A DNA stretch of 37,287 nucleotides from Acetobacteraceae bacterium (GTDB lineage Bacteria > Pseudomonadota > Alphaproteobacteria > Acetobacterales > Acetobacteraceae). Under the pieces are notes generated by a model. It was not told where the DNA came from. It made no database searches and saw nothing but the letters and a program-made list of their open reading frames with translations. Both the position numbers and the translations under genes were made by a program. Shown piece by piece: positions 9,161 to 16,435 of the stretch (positions within the stretch are counted from its first letter, which is position 1; the number at the start of each line of letters is the position of its first letter). The DNA lies in contig DNXO01000140.1 of the NCBI GenBank assembly GCA_003506895.1, positions 125,256 through 162,542 on the forward strand, read 5' to 3'.

Positions 9161-9865
9161 TCATATCCCGCTGAACCAGTTGTAACCCCGGTCGGTCCAG
9201 AACCCTTTTGGCTGCTGGTTGGTGACATAGATGGTGGTAACGAATTTCGGGTTCTTGAATCCTAGTTTGGTGGGAATCCGCATTTTGAAAGGGTAGCCAT
9301 GGCGTGTCGGCAGAGTCTCATCCGACAATTTGAACGCCATTAACGTCTGTGGATGCAGGGCCGTCGGCATGTCGATGCCCTCGTAATAGCCATCCGCGCA
9401 CTCGAACCCGACATATTTGGCTGTCAGATCGGCGCCGGTGCGCTGCAGGAACGAGCTGAGCGGCGTGCCGCTCCATTTCCCGATCATGCTCCAGCCTTCG
9501 ACGCAGACGTGCCGCGTGATCTGCGTGGTCTGGGGCAGGGTGTAGAGTTTTTCCACCGTCCATGGGGTCTTGTCGGCGACCATTCCGGCCAGCGTCAGCC
9601 GATACTCGGACGGCGATAACTTCGGTGACTTATCCTGGCCGTACCAGGCATTGTAGCGGAAATCCTTCACCGCCTCGGCTTCGCTGAACGTCGGAGCCAG
9701 CTTATGCGCGCTAAACAGCGCCGCCTGCACCCGGTCGTTGAAGCGCGACACCATGGCCAGGGCCTTCTGCACGCTGTCATGGTCGCTGATGTCGCAGCCC
9801 GTCAGCAGCGTCAGCGCACCCATCGACAGGCCGCCGCCGAACAGGCGCCTTCTTTCCAGGTCCAT
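9161..9865 (-). CDS. Sulfite-oxidase-fold molybdopterin oxidoreductase, Tat-exported predicted lipoprotein
   Basis: 234 residues, the size of a catalytic SUOX-fold domain without dimerisation domain, as in MsrP (YedY). The N-terminus has a Tat-like RRRLFGG, a hydrophobic stretch and a lipobox LTGC (Cys24), so it is probably exported folded with cofactor and lipid-anchored. The molybdenum-ligating Cys is Cys121 in TRHVCVEGW, followed by KWSGTPLSSFL. ADGYYEGIDMPTA and TKLGFKNPKFV are other family segments. The ATG at 9865 has GGGAGAG five bases upstream; a GTG at 9868 would add one residue. The start shares bases with the stop of the cytochrome b gene. MsrP repairs periplasmic methionine sulfoxide, but this protein diverges and its partner is not the MsrQ type, so the substrate is open. 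Confidence 0.87.
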   Translation of the reverse strand: MDLERRRLFGGGLSMGALTLLTGCDISDHDSVQKALAMVSRFNDRVQAALFSAHKLAPTFSEAEAVKDFRYNAWYGQDKSPKLSPSEYRLTLAGMVADKTPWTVEKLYTLPQTTQITRHVCVEGWSMIGKWSGTPLSSFLQRTGADLTAKYVGFECADGYYEGIDMPTALHPQTLMAFKLSDETLPTRHGYPFKMRIPTKLGFKNPKFVTTIYVTNQQPKGFWTDRGYNWFSGI

Positions 9866-10521
9866 CACGACTCTCCCTTGTGTACGGCGGTGGCTTTTCC
9901 CAGCGTCATCGCAACGAAGGTCTTCGGCACCAGGATCACGAGCGCCACATGAACCACGATGAACAATGTGATTGCCGTCATGAAGACAAAATGAACGAGG
10001 CGCGCGCCCTGAAAGCCGCCGAACAGGGTTTCCAACGGATAGGTCTGCACCGGCTTCCAGATCGCGATCCCCGACAGCAGCATCATCGCGATGGAACCGA
10101 GCGCGCCCCAGTAGGCCACACGCTGGACGACATTATATTCGCCCAAACGATGATCCAGCCTGAACCGGATCGCGGCAGTGAAATCGCGCCAGAAAGACGC
10201 GGGCCCGATCGGCAGAAAATCCCGCCGGAAATGGCCAGAGAAAATATTCCACAGCATGAAGCACAGGTAACTCAGCGCCAGCAGCCACATGGCCGCGAAA
10301 TGCCAGGCGATGGCGCTCGCCACGCCGGGATCGTTGTGGAGCGCCAGCGCCTCTTCCACATCGCCGCCCAGGGTTGCCCATTCCGGGAAGGTAAATCCGA
10401 AAATCGGACTGGCGTTATAGATCCGCCAGCCGCTGCCGATCAGGATCACGATCGACAGCGCCATCAGCCAGTGCGTGAGGCGCGTCGCGATCGGATGGGT
10501 TTGGACTTCGACCTGGCTCAT
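9865..10521 (-). CDS. Cytochrome b561/Ni-Fe-hydrogenase b-type membrane subunit
   Basis: 218 residues with four main hydrophobic helices and conserved His in the positions expected for two b-type hemes: RLTHWLMA (His17), IAWHFAAMW, ARLVHFVFM and FIVVHVALV. It belongs to the di-heme PF01292-like family that passes electrons between the quinone pool and a periplasmic partner. Lying directly between a Mo-enzyme gene (stop/start overlap) and a binding-protein gene (ATGA overlap), it is very probably the electron partner of the Mo enzyme. This is the role MsrQ plays for MsrP, filled here by a different membrane cytochrome. Direction of electron flow cannot be told from sequence. Confidence 0.85.
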   Translation of the reverse strand: MSQVEVQTHPIATRLTHWLMALSIVILIGSGWRIYNASPIFGFTFPEWATLGGDVEEALALHNDPGVASAIAWHFAAMWLLALSYLCFMLWNIFSGHFRRDFLPIGPASFWRDFTAAIRFRLDHRLGEYNVVQRVAYWGALGSIAMMLLSGIAIWKPVQTYPLETLFGGFQGARLVHFVFMTAITLFIVVHVALVILVPKTFVAMTLGKATAVHKGES

Positions 10522-11228
10522 GCCACCGCCTCCAGCCCGGCCGCCAGTAAAACCGCCTGACCTTCCGGGTCGGCCAGGAAAGCGACGAACGCCGCGGGAT
10601 CGCCACGCCGGGCGAGTTTGGTCACTGTCGCGCCGTACAGGATCGGCGGCCAGGCTTCGTCCGGCACCGCGATCAACGCCCGCAGCCGGTCATCCGCCAG
10701 GACTTCAGTCTGGTGCAGCAGTCCCTGGCGGGCGCCGCCGTTCACCAGCGTCCAGGCAACCGCGCCGGTATCCAGTACGCCGATGACCTTGCCTGTCGTC
10801 GTTCCGAGCTTGCGGAGAATAGCAAACCCGTCGATGTCCGAAGCGGGTGAGGCATCCGGCACCGCGAACACCCCAGCCTGGCCGGTCGCGGCCGCGGCGA
10901 TCACCAGCCGGTTGCGCCATGGTCCAACCCGCTTGCCGGGTTCGACCAATCCTTCCCTCTCCGCCTGATCAATCGTCGATAGCTGCGTAACGATGATATC
11001 GTTCTGAATTTGCCGCTCGATCTGGGGCAGGAGAAGCCCCTGCTCGGTGGGAAATACCCTGACCCTGACGCCGGTTTTTTGTCGAAATGCCAGACCCGCC
11101 GCGATGACAGCCGGTTCGGCCGCCGCATCGCAACTGACCGCCAGATCCGTCGTGGTACCGGCAGCAGCCCGACCCGCGACAGCGGCCGCAAATCCCGCGG
11201 CCAGCAGTCCCCGCCTTGATAACGACAT
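10518..11228 (-). CDS. ModA-like periplasmic substrate-binding protein with Tat signal
   Basis: 236 residues. The N-terminus has twin arginines (SRRGLLAAGF) and an Ala-rich h-region ending near residue 23. The mature chain resembles extracellular solute-binding proteins of the molybdate/tungstate type: an LAVSCDAAAEP start, a middle domain, and a C-terminal region with AFVAFLADPEGQAVLLAAG, which matches the usual ModA ending. No ABC permease or ATPase gene is nearby, so it may be an orphan binding protein or a partner of the Mo enzyme rather than a transporter part. It is the first gene of the minus-strand operon and overlaps the cytochrome gene by four bases. Only a weak purine run (GGGGGCA) precedes the ATG. 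Ligand unproven. Confidence 0.7.
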   Translation of the reverse strand: MSLSRRGLLAAGFAAAVAGRAAAGTTTDLAVSCDAAAEPAVIAAGLAFRQKTGVRVRVFPTEQGLLLPQIERQIQNDIIVTQLSTIDQAEREGLVEPGKRVGPWRNRLVIAAAATGQAGVFAVPDASPASDIDGFAILRKLGTTTGKVIGVLDTGAVAWTLVNGGARQGLLHQTEVLADDRLRALIAVPDEAWPPILYGATVTKLARRGDPAAFVAFLADPEGQAVLLAAGLEAVA

Positions 11229-11356
11229 CGCGTTTGTGCCCCCTGTATCAGTAACGGAATACTATCGATTGCCAATTGTAAGCATGAAATCGGCGTCACA
11301 TTGCCGAGTATCCTACGGACGCGATACCCTGGGAAACCAAAACCGAGGAACGCCGC

Positions 11357-12259
11357 ATGACCCTACCTGCCATCGCCCTGGTCGCCGTCCCGAACCGCCG
11401 TCGCCGCACCGTGGAGATCGCGCAGGAGATCGAACGCCGGGGCTTCGCCGGAATCTACTCGCCCAGCATGTTCGGCAATATGTCGTTCTGCGAGGCGCTG
11501 GCCTGGAACACCAGCACCATCCCGTTCGGCACGGCCATCGCCCCGATCTACCAGCGCACGATCGGCGACTTCGCCCAAAGCGCGGCAGTGATGCACGAGG
11601 TGTCTGGCGGCCGCTTCCGTCTTGGCATCGGCGTGGCGCATGGGCCGTCCCACGTCCGCATGGGCGTCACTCCCGGCAAGCCGCTGGGTGATATCCGCTC
11701 GTTCGTGGAGAAATTCCGCGCCCAGGAGGGTTTGGGACCCCTGCCACCGATCATCGTGGCCGCCCTGCGCCGCAAGATGGTGGCCCTGGCCGGCGAGATC
11801 GCCGAGGGGGTGGTGTTCGCCAACGCCTCCCGTTCGCATATGGCCGTGTCCCTGGCCGCCCTGCCGGCGGAAAAGCGGGTCGATCCGGGCTTCTTTATCG
11901 GCAACATGATCCCGACCTGCATCAGCGACGATGTCGAGGCCGCCAAGGCGGTGAACCGCCGAACCCTGACCAGCTACGGGTTCCTGCCGAACTACCGGAA
12001 CTACTGGCGCGAGGCCGGCTACATCGAGGAAATGGATGCCATCGAGAAGGCCATAGCCGAGGGTCGCAAGGACGACGTGCCGAAGTATTTCTCCGACAAA
12101 TGGCTGGCCGACAACACCCTGTTCGGGTCCGCGGCGCGTGTCCGTGAGGGCGTGGAAGCCTGGCGCGACGCCGGAGTGCGCGACCTGATCATCGTGCCGT
12201 CATCCGCTGCCGGGAACCAGGTCAAGGCGTTGGAAGAGGTGTTTGCGGCTTTCGTGTAG
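11357..12259 (+). CDS. Luciferase-like (LLM class) flavin- or F420-dependent oxidoreductase
   Basis: A single-domain 300-residue TIM-barrel oxidoreductase of the bacterial luciferase superfamily. VEIAQEIERRGFAGIYSP at the N-terminus, FGTAIAPIYQRT, GRFRLGIGVAHG in the middle and the C-terminal VREGVEAWRDAGVRDLI are the usual family segments. F420-dependent reductases and FMNH2-dependent monooxygenases both fit. GAGG eight bases before the ATG supports the start. The gene stands alone, divergent from the Mo/glycosyltransferase operon across a 128-bp gap (11229-11356) and convergent with the Pal-like gene 25 bp away. The substrate is not inferable. Confidence 0.82.
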   Translation: MTLPAIALVAVPNRRRRTVEIAQEIERRGFAGIYSPSMFGNMSFCEALAWNTSTIPFGTAIAPIYQRTIGDFAQSAAVMHEVSGGRFRLGIGVAHGPSHVRMGVTPGKPLGDIRSFVEKFRAQEGLGPLPPIIVAALRRKMVALAGEIAEGVVFANASRSHMAVSLAALPAEKRVDPGFFIGNMIPTCISDDVEAAKAVNRRTLTSYGFLPNYRNYWREAGYIEEMDAIEKAIAEGRKDDVPKYFSDKWLADNTLFGSAARVREGVEAWRDAGVRDLIIVPSSAAGNQVKALEEVFAAFV

Positions 12260-12284
12260 CTGGCTATCGGTGCCGCCGCCGATT

Positions 12285-12773
12285 TCACCTCAATGACGTA
12301 ATCGCGTTGCGGTTCTGCGACCAGGCATCCTCGTTGGACCCCATCGCGGTCGGTCGTTCCTTCCCGTAGCTGATGGTTGTGACCCGCCCGTCCGCGACCC
12401 CTTTCGCGATCAAATATCCGCGCGCCGCGTCGGCCCGACGCTGGCCCAGCGCCAGATTGTATTCCTCGGTCCCGCGTTCGTCGCAATTGCCGGCGATCTG
12501 GACATTGTTGCGGTTATACTGCGAAAGCCACGCCGCCTGGTGGTCCAGGGTCGCGACATTGTTCCGCGTAAGGGCCCCGTTACCGGCAATGGTAGCGTGG
12601 TCGAAGTCGAAGAAAACCCGGTCTCCGACATTCTTGACCAAATCCTCCTGGCTTCCTGGAACGATGGTCTGGCCGGCCACCGGCGCGGGACCTGATGAGA
12701 CAGCCCCTTGCTCCGTCGCACATCCTCCGACCATGGCAACCAACACGAGAGCCATTCGAGAGGTGCTTGTCAT
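12285..12773 (-). CDS. Pal-like OmpA-domain outer-membrane lipoprotein
   Basis: 162 residues. A lipoprotein signal peptide ends in the lipobox VGGC, with lipidated Cys18 after LVLVAMVGG. The OmpA-like peptidoglycan-binding domain fills the C-terminal two thirds: FFDFDHATI, the diaminopimelate-binding segment NCDERGTEEYNLALGQRRA, and a final NRNAITSLR. This matches peptidoglycan-associated lipoprotein, which ties the outer membrane to the wall with Tol proteins. No tolQRAB genes are present, so it may be a second, stress-related Pal rather than the tol-linked one. GGAGG 9 bases upstream fixes the start. It begins 33 bases after the BON gene stop on the same strand and could be the last member of the hsp20 cassette. 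Confidence 0.88.
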   Translation of the reverse strand: MTSTSRMALVLVAMVGGCATEQGAVSSGPAPVAGQTIVPGSQEDLVKNVGDRVFFDFDHATIAGNGALTRNNVATLDHQAAWLSQYNRNNVQIAGNCDERGTEEYNLALGQRRADAARGYLIAKGVADGRVTTISYGKERPTAMGSNEDAWSQNRNAITSLR

Positions 12774-12806
12774 TTTTCTTCCCTCCTGCCCATCAGTGGG
12801 GACGCA

Positions 12807-13472
12807 TCAAGACTGGATTGCCAGTTGGTCCCTGACCTCGTGGACACCGGGCGCGGCCCAGGCGGCGTGCCGGACGGCCCCACGTTCGGACCAACTACGC
12901 ACATGGCCTTTCAGGGTAATCGTGCCGCCATCGACGCCGATCTCGATACCAGATGCGTCTATATTGGCACTACGGCGTAACGCCTCTTCGATTTTCTGGC
13001 GGATCATCCGCGATTGGGGGGCGGCTCCGGCACGATGCGAAACCGTCAGAAGGTTGATCACGGACCGCACGCCGCTCAGTCGCCGGACGGCGTTTTCGGC
13101 GGCGTGTCTCTGGAAATAGTGATCAACCTCCCCTGTCAGCGTGACCTCGCCATGGGCGACCGTGATATGGATGCGCCCAGCCGGTACCTCGATATCCCAA
13201 CCAAGGATGCGCACTGCCCGTTCGGCGATTTCGTCATCGGCGCGTTGCTGATGGTGGGGCAATCGCACCTCGATTTCCTCGGCAATCGCTTTCACGCCGC
13301 GCACCCGCCCAACGGCCTGTTCCGCCGCGGCCTTGGCGGCGTAATTATCAACGAACCCGCTGAGCGTTACGACACCGTTCTTGACGGATACCCCGATGTG
13401 GGCGGCATCAACACTGGGTTCCCAGGCCAGTTCGTCCATGACCATGGCTTGCAATGTGATATCGTCAGGCAT
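12807..13472 (-). CDS. Triple BON-domain protein
   Basis: 221 residues made almost entirely of three BON domains (about 6-73, 79-146 and 153-220). Each shows the pattern of a helix, then GVVTLSGFV / GEVTLTGEV / GTITLKGHV, then a helix ending in a GV-x-x-V/I motif. BON domains bind phospholipid or peptidoglycan surfaces in periplasmic proteins such as OsmY, but no signal peptide is visible here, so the location is uncertain. The ATG at 13472 has AGGA eight bases upstream; an ATG at 13478 is possible but too close to it. It follows the 49-aa membrane peptide by 13 bases and is probably co-transcribed with hsp20. Stress-related function is inferred from context. Confidence 0.85.
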   Translation of the reverse strand: MPDDITLQAMVMDELAWEPSVDAAHIGVSVKNGVVTLSGFVDNYAAKAAAEQAVGRVRGVKAIAEEIEVRLPHHQQRADDEIAERAVRILGWDIEVPAGRIHITVAHGEVTLTGEVDHYFQRHAAENAVRRLSGVRSVINLLTVSHRAGAAPQSRMIRQKIEEALRRSANIDASGIEIGVDGGTITLKGHVRSWSERGAVRHAAWAAPGVHEVRDQLAIQS

Positions 13473-13485
13473 TTCCATCGTCCTT

Positions 13486-13635
13486 TCATTGTCGTCTGAA
13501 GCCACTGGCCCGGGCATTGGGATGCGTTCTCCCGATCCGGCCGCGGGCTTCGAGGACCATGTCCAACACGGAAGCCAGGGCGACGAAAACGGCAAGGCTG
13601 GCGAGAATCCAAATCAAGGCCGCTATCGCGAACAT
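13486..13635 (-). CDS. Small single-span membrane protein (49 aa)
   Basis: A short frame starting at ATG 13635 and stopping at TGA 13486. The first ~25 residues (MFAIAALIWILASLAVFVAL and on) form one strong hydrophobic helix; the rest is basic (EARGRIGRT, GFRRQ), which predicts an N-out, C-in topology by the positive-inside rule. Upstream AGGGTGA may serve as ribosome-binding site. It lies 10 bases after the 63-aa gene and 13 before the BON gene on the same strand, spacing typical of an operon. No homologue is recognised; hydrophobicity and context are the evidence. Confidence 0.6.
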   Translation of the reverse strand: MFAIAALIWILASLAVFVALASVLDMVLEARGRIGRTHPNARASGFRRQ

Positions 13636-13645
13636 GACGGTCACC

Positions 13646-13837
13646 CTATCTATTATCGTTATTTTTCAGGCCCGCTTGATCGTCGACCATCTGAAACGCG
13701 AGATACATAAGATGTTCTGTCACGACCTGAAATCCAGCGCGGTCTGTCTCGTCTGCCAGCGCAAGTAAACGGTCGCACAGAAGCATCGGTGTCAGCTTGG
13801 TTGGAAGAGCCGCATCGATCCGATTGATGAACGCCAT
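13646..13837 (-). CDS. Small hypothetical protein (63 aa) in the hsp20 cassette
   Basis: 63 residues, predicted mostly helical and soluble, with RIDAALPTKLTP at the start, CDRLLALADETDRAG in the middle and MVDDQAG near the end. A strong GGAG seven bases before the ATG at 13837, and 73 bp from the hsp20 stop, argue for a real co-transcribed gene. I do not recognise the family. The pattern of an amphipathic LLALADETDRAG helix suggests a small regulatory or scaffold protein, but no function is claimed. Confidence 0.65.
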   Translation of the reverse strand: MAFINRIDAALPTKLTPMLLCDRLLALADETDRAGFQVVTEHLMYLAFQMVDDQAGLKNNDNR

Positions 13838-13910
13838 TCGTGTTCTCCGAGGGCACCCGTACCCTGTTGGAAAAAGGGGAGGGAGTGACCCCGCCCCTTC
13901 CGACCGTGGA

Positions 13911-14408
13911 TCAAGCCGCGGCTTTGACTTCGATCTTCTTGGTTGCGGCTTTTGCCACCTTCGGCAAGGTGACGCTCAGAACGCCGTTGGCAAACGACGC
14001 CGCGACCTTTTCCGGGTCCACCGAGTCCGGCAGGACGAACGAGCGTTGGAACGAGCCGTAGCTCCGTTCCGCCAGATAGCGGTTTTCATTCTTTTCCTCG
14101 CGCTCTTGCCGCTTCTCACCGGTGATCATCAGCGTATCGCCTGATAGTGAAACCTGGACCTCCTTGTCCGTCATGCCGGGAACTTCGGCGGTCAAGGTGA
14201 AGGCCGCCTCATTTTCCGTGATGTCCACCGCGGGTGAGGGGACGGCGAATGTGGTATCGAAGCGCGGCGAAAACATCGGCGTCATGCCGAAGCGGCCGGT
14301 AAAAGTGTCGAACAGCCTGTCCATCTCCGTCCTGAGCGAACGCCAGATGTCGGGTGAGGCGCTGGAGGGAGCCACGGACTGTTTGACCGGAACGGGGGCG
14401 TTGGCCAT
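13911..14408 (-). CDS. Hsp20 / alpha-crystallin small heat-shock protein
   Basis: 165-residue ATP-independent holdase of the cytoplasm. An N-terminal arm (SPDIWRSLRTEMDRLFDTF) precedes the alpha-crystallin domain (about 55-150). Its segments are PAVDITENEAAF, AEVPGMTDKEVQVSLSGDTLMI, RYLAERSYGSFQRSF and ASFANGVLSVTLPK, which contains the conserved GVL motif, followed by a Lys-rich tail. GGAG about nine bases upstream supports the start. It heads a minus-strand set with two small genes, the BON protein and perhaps the Pal-like lipoprotein. A perfect FixK/FNR-type palindrome lies 75 bases upstream, so low-oxygen control is likely in addition to or instead of heat control; no ROSE-like thermometer was seen. 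Confidence 0.94.
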   Translation of the reverse strand: MANAPVPVKQSVAPSSASPDIWRSLRTEMDRLFDTFTGRFGMTPMFSPRFDTTFAVPSPAVDITENEAAFTLTAEVPGMTDKEVQVSLSGDTLMITGEKRQEREEKNENRYLAERSYGSFQRSFVLPDSVDPEKVAASFANGVLSVTLPKVAKAATKKIEVKAAA

Positions 14409-14482
14409 AGCGTAATCTCCTTCTCGGGAACTGGCGAATAATGCCAGACGAGGAAATGGAGCACGGAAATGCCCGCCCGGTG

Positions 14483-14496
14483 TTGACCCAGGTCAA
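14483..14496 (-). promoter_or_regulatory. FixK/FNR-family operator upstream of hsp20
   Basis: The 14 bases TTGACCCAGGTCAA are a perfect palindrome apart from the central two bases and fit the FixK/FnrL consensus TTGAY-N4-RTCAA exactly. The centre lies about 81 bases before the hsp20 ATG. A class II arrangement (centre at -41.5) would place the start of transcription near 14448, leaving a ~40-base leader that contains a small CTGGC/GCCAG hairpin. Confidence 0.65.
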
Positions 14497-14569
14497 AGTC
14501 AATCAACGCAGAATTATTCGGCTACTCGTAACAGTCCGGTAGTACTGGCGGATCTTCGAGCGAGAAGCG

Positions 14570-14629
14570 TGGCGGCGTGACGCGGACCAGATTGCCGCGC
14601 CGCCATGCCTCCTCGCGCCGACGGGAGGC
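14570..14629 (-). terminator. Two consecutive GC-rich hairpins after the FMO gene
   Basis: Immediately after the stop at 14630, GCCTCC (14607-14612) pairs with GGAGGC (14624-14629). A little further on, TGGCGGCG (14570-14577) pairs with CGCCGCCA (14598-14605), with an inner CGCGG/CCGCG pairing. No T-run follows, so termination is only suggested by position at the end of the operon. The remainder of 14409-14569 holds only the FixK-type box and hsp20 leader. Confidence 0.35.
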
Positions 14630-16435
14630 CTAAGCAGTCTGGAGTTCCCCCGTCCGAACGGGCGCGGCCTGCAACAGCCCCTCCTCGATCGCCTTGATCT
14701 GCATTGCCAGATACTTGGAGTAAATACGCACATGCGGCAGTCCACCGGCGGTGAACCACAGCCCTGGCTGCGCCGTACGGCGCCACATGTTGCGCTCCTC
14801 GCCGCCTTCGTCATAGCCCCAGACTGGGCCGATGCGATCCGCGATCTCATCCCCAAGGTACAGGCGCACGACTCCTTGCTGATTCTTGTAGCCGGTCGCG
14901 GCGACCAGAAGATCGGCTTGCAGCACGCGTCCGTCCTTCATGCGCACGCCATCCGGAACGAAACGGTCGATGTCACTGTATTGAATAAGACCAATACTGC
15001 CATCGACGATTAAGTCCGAGCATCCGACGTTGAAGTAATATCCGCCGCCGCGGCGGAGGTATTTCATTTGGAATCCGGTGCCGTCCGGCGGCCCATCGTC
15101 CAACCGAAAGCCGCGCGCCGCCAAACCGTCGAGCAGCTTCTTGTCGGCGGCCTGCGACGCGGCCGTGGAGATTTTGTAGCCCTGCACAAGCACTTCATAG
15201 GGGACCGCCGTGGCCAGCAGGTCGCAATCCGCGAGCGTCGGGCCTTCCTTGTACATGTCGTAAACTTTTTGCGCCTGCTCCAGGCTGACGATCAGCGTCG
15301 TGCTGCGTTGGATCATCGTCACATCCGCCCCGCTGGCATGCAGGTCATGCGCGACGTCGTGGCCGCTGTTGCCGGTGCCCATCACCAGCGCCTTCTTGCC
15401 CTTCCAGGCATGGCCGATGGTGTACTGGCCGGAGTGCATCACCGTTCCGGCGAAATCGTCCAGACCCGGCGCATCCGGACGGATCGGGATCGCACTGACG
15501 CCGGTGGCGAAAATCAGATGCCGGGGCCGCAATGTCCGCTCTGACCCATCCTGCCGGCGCAACTGGACTTCCCACCGTCCGGTCGTCTCATCGAAGGTGC
15601 CGTGCTTCAGTTCGGTGCCGGTCCAGATATTGAGCTCCATCGCGTCGGCGTAGGACTCGAACCAGTTCGCCAGCTTGTCCTTGGGGATGAAGACCGGCGT
15701 GTTGGGTGGAAACGGCATATAGGGCAGGTGGTTGATATGCACCTCGTTATGAAGCGTCAGCGAATGATACCGCTTGCGCCACGCATCGCCGACCCGCTCA
15801 TGCCGGTCTATGACAAGTGTATCGACGCCGAGTTGGCCGAGGCAGGCCGCGATGCCCAGCCCCGCCTGTCCGCCGCCGATGACGATGGCGACAGGGTCGT
15901 GATCCTCGTAAGCCTGCGCCTTGCGCCGATAGTCCAGCCAGTTGGGGCCGCCAAATTCGCGGGAGTAGGCCTGTCCGGTCGCGACGCGGGGGCCGATCCT
16001 TTCCTCATGGCCCTTGATTTCGTCCAGGGCGGTTAGCAGCACCCAGGCTTTCAGGGTTCCGGTTTCATCCGGAACCAGTCGCAGGACGCCGCTGGCGCGA
16101 CCGAATTCGGTTTCAAAAGCAAACAATGCCTCGATCGTCTGAACGCCGGCACGCGTCACCAGCCTGGGGGCCACGCGGTTCGGTGCGACATGGAACCCGC
16201 GCGGCCTGATGTCCGGAACGGTCCGCCCCAGTTCGGCGGCGATTTCCTGTGTGCCGTTCATGGTCAGGATGTGCCAGGTGAACGACACCAGATCGCGCCA
16301 ATGTCCGTCCGGCAGGAATAAATCCGCCGCCTCGCCGATTTCACCTTGCGACAAGGCGGTGTCGAAGGCTGTCAGCCAGGCGGTGGCGGCGCTGTTCGGA
16401 TCGATTTGGGTCAGGCTCACGCTAGTTGTCCTCAT
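14630..16435 (-). CDS. Flavin-containing monooxygenase with N-terminal SnoaL-like domain
   Basis: 601 residues, longer than the ~450 usual for class B monooxygenases because of an extra NTF2/SnoaL-like domain at about 13-140. The oxygenase part has the FAD motif GGGQAG at 187-192, the FMO signature FAGTVMHSGQY at 328-338 and the NADPH motif GTGNSG at 353-358. A late ATGYKNQQG segment is also typical. Such enzymes N- or S-oxygenate small nucleophiles or carry out Baeyer-Villiger-like or YUCCA-like reactions. It overlaps the VOC gene by four bases (ATGA) and ends the operon. A xenobiotic or plant-derived substrate is plausible from context, but none can be named. Confidence 0.88.
   Translation of the reverse strand: MRTTSVSLTQIDPNSAATAWLTAFDTALSQGEIGEAADLFLPDGHWRDLVSFTWHILTMNGTQEIAAELGRTVPDIRPRGFHVAPNRVAPRLVTRAGVQTIEALFAFETEFGRASGVLRLVPDETGTLKAWVLLTALDEIKGHEERIGPRVATGQAYSREFGGPNWLDYRRKAQAYEDHDPVAIVIGGGQAGLGIAACLGQLGVDTLVIDRHERVGDAWRKRYHSLTLHNEVHINHLPYMPFPPNTPVFIPKDKLANWFESYADAMELNIWTGTELKHGTFDETTGRWEVQLRRQDGSERTLRPRHLIFATGVSAIPIRPDAPGLDDFAGTVMHSGQYTIGHAWKGKKALVMGTGNSGHDVAHDLHASGADVTMIQRSTTLIVSLEQAQKVYDMYKEGPTLADCDLLATAVPYEVLVQGYKISTAASQAADKKLLDGLAARGFRLDDGPPDGTGFQMKYLRRGGGYYFNVGCSDLIVDGSIGLIQYSDIDRFVPDGVRMKDGRVLQADLLVAATGYKNQQGVVRLYLGDEIADRIGPVWGYDEGGEERNMWRRTAQPGLWFTAGGLPHVRIYSKYLAMQIKAIEEGLLQAAPVRTGELQTA

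Noticed and set aside
14409..14450. Possible RNA thermometer in the hsp20 leader
   Set aside because: A small CTGGC/GCCAG hairpin exists but leaves the ribosome-binding site free; no ROSE-like anti-Shine-Dalgarno pairing was found.
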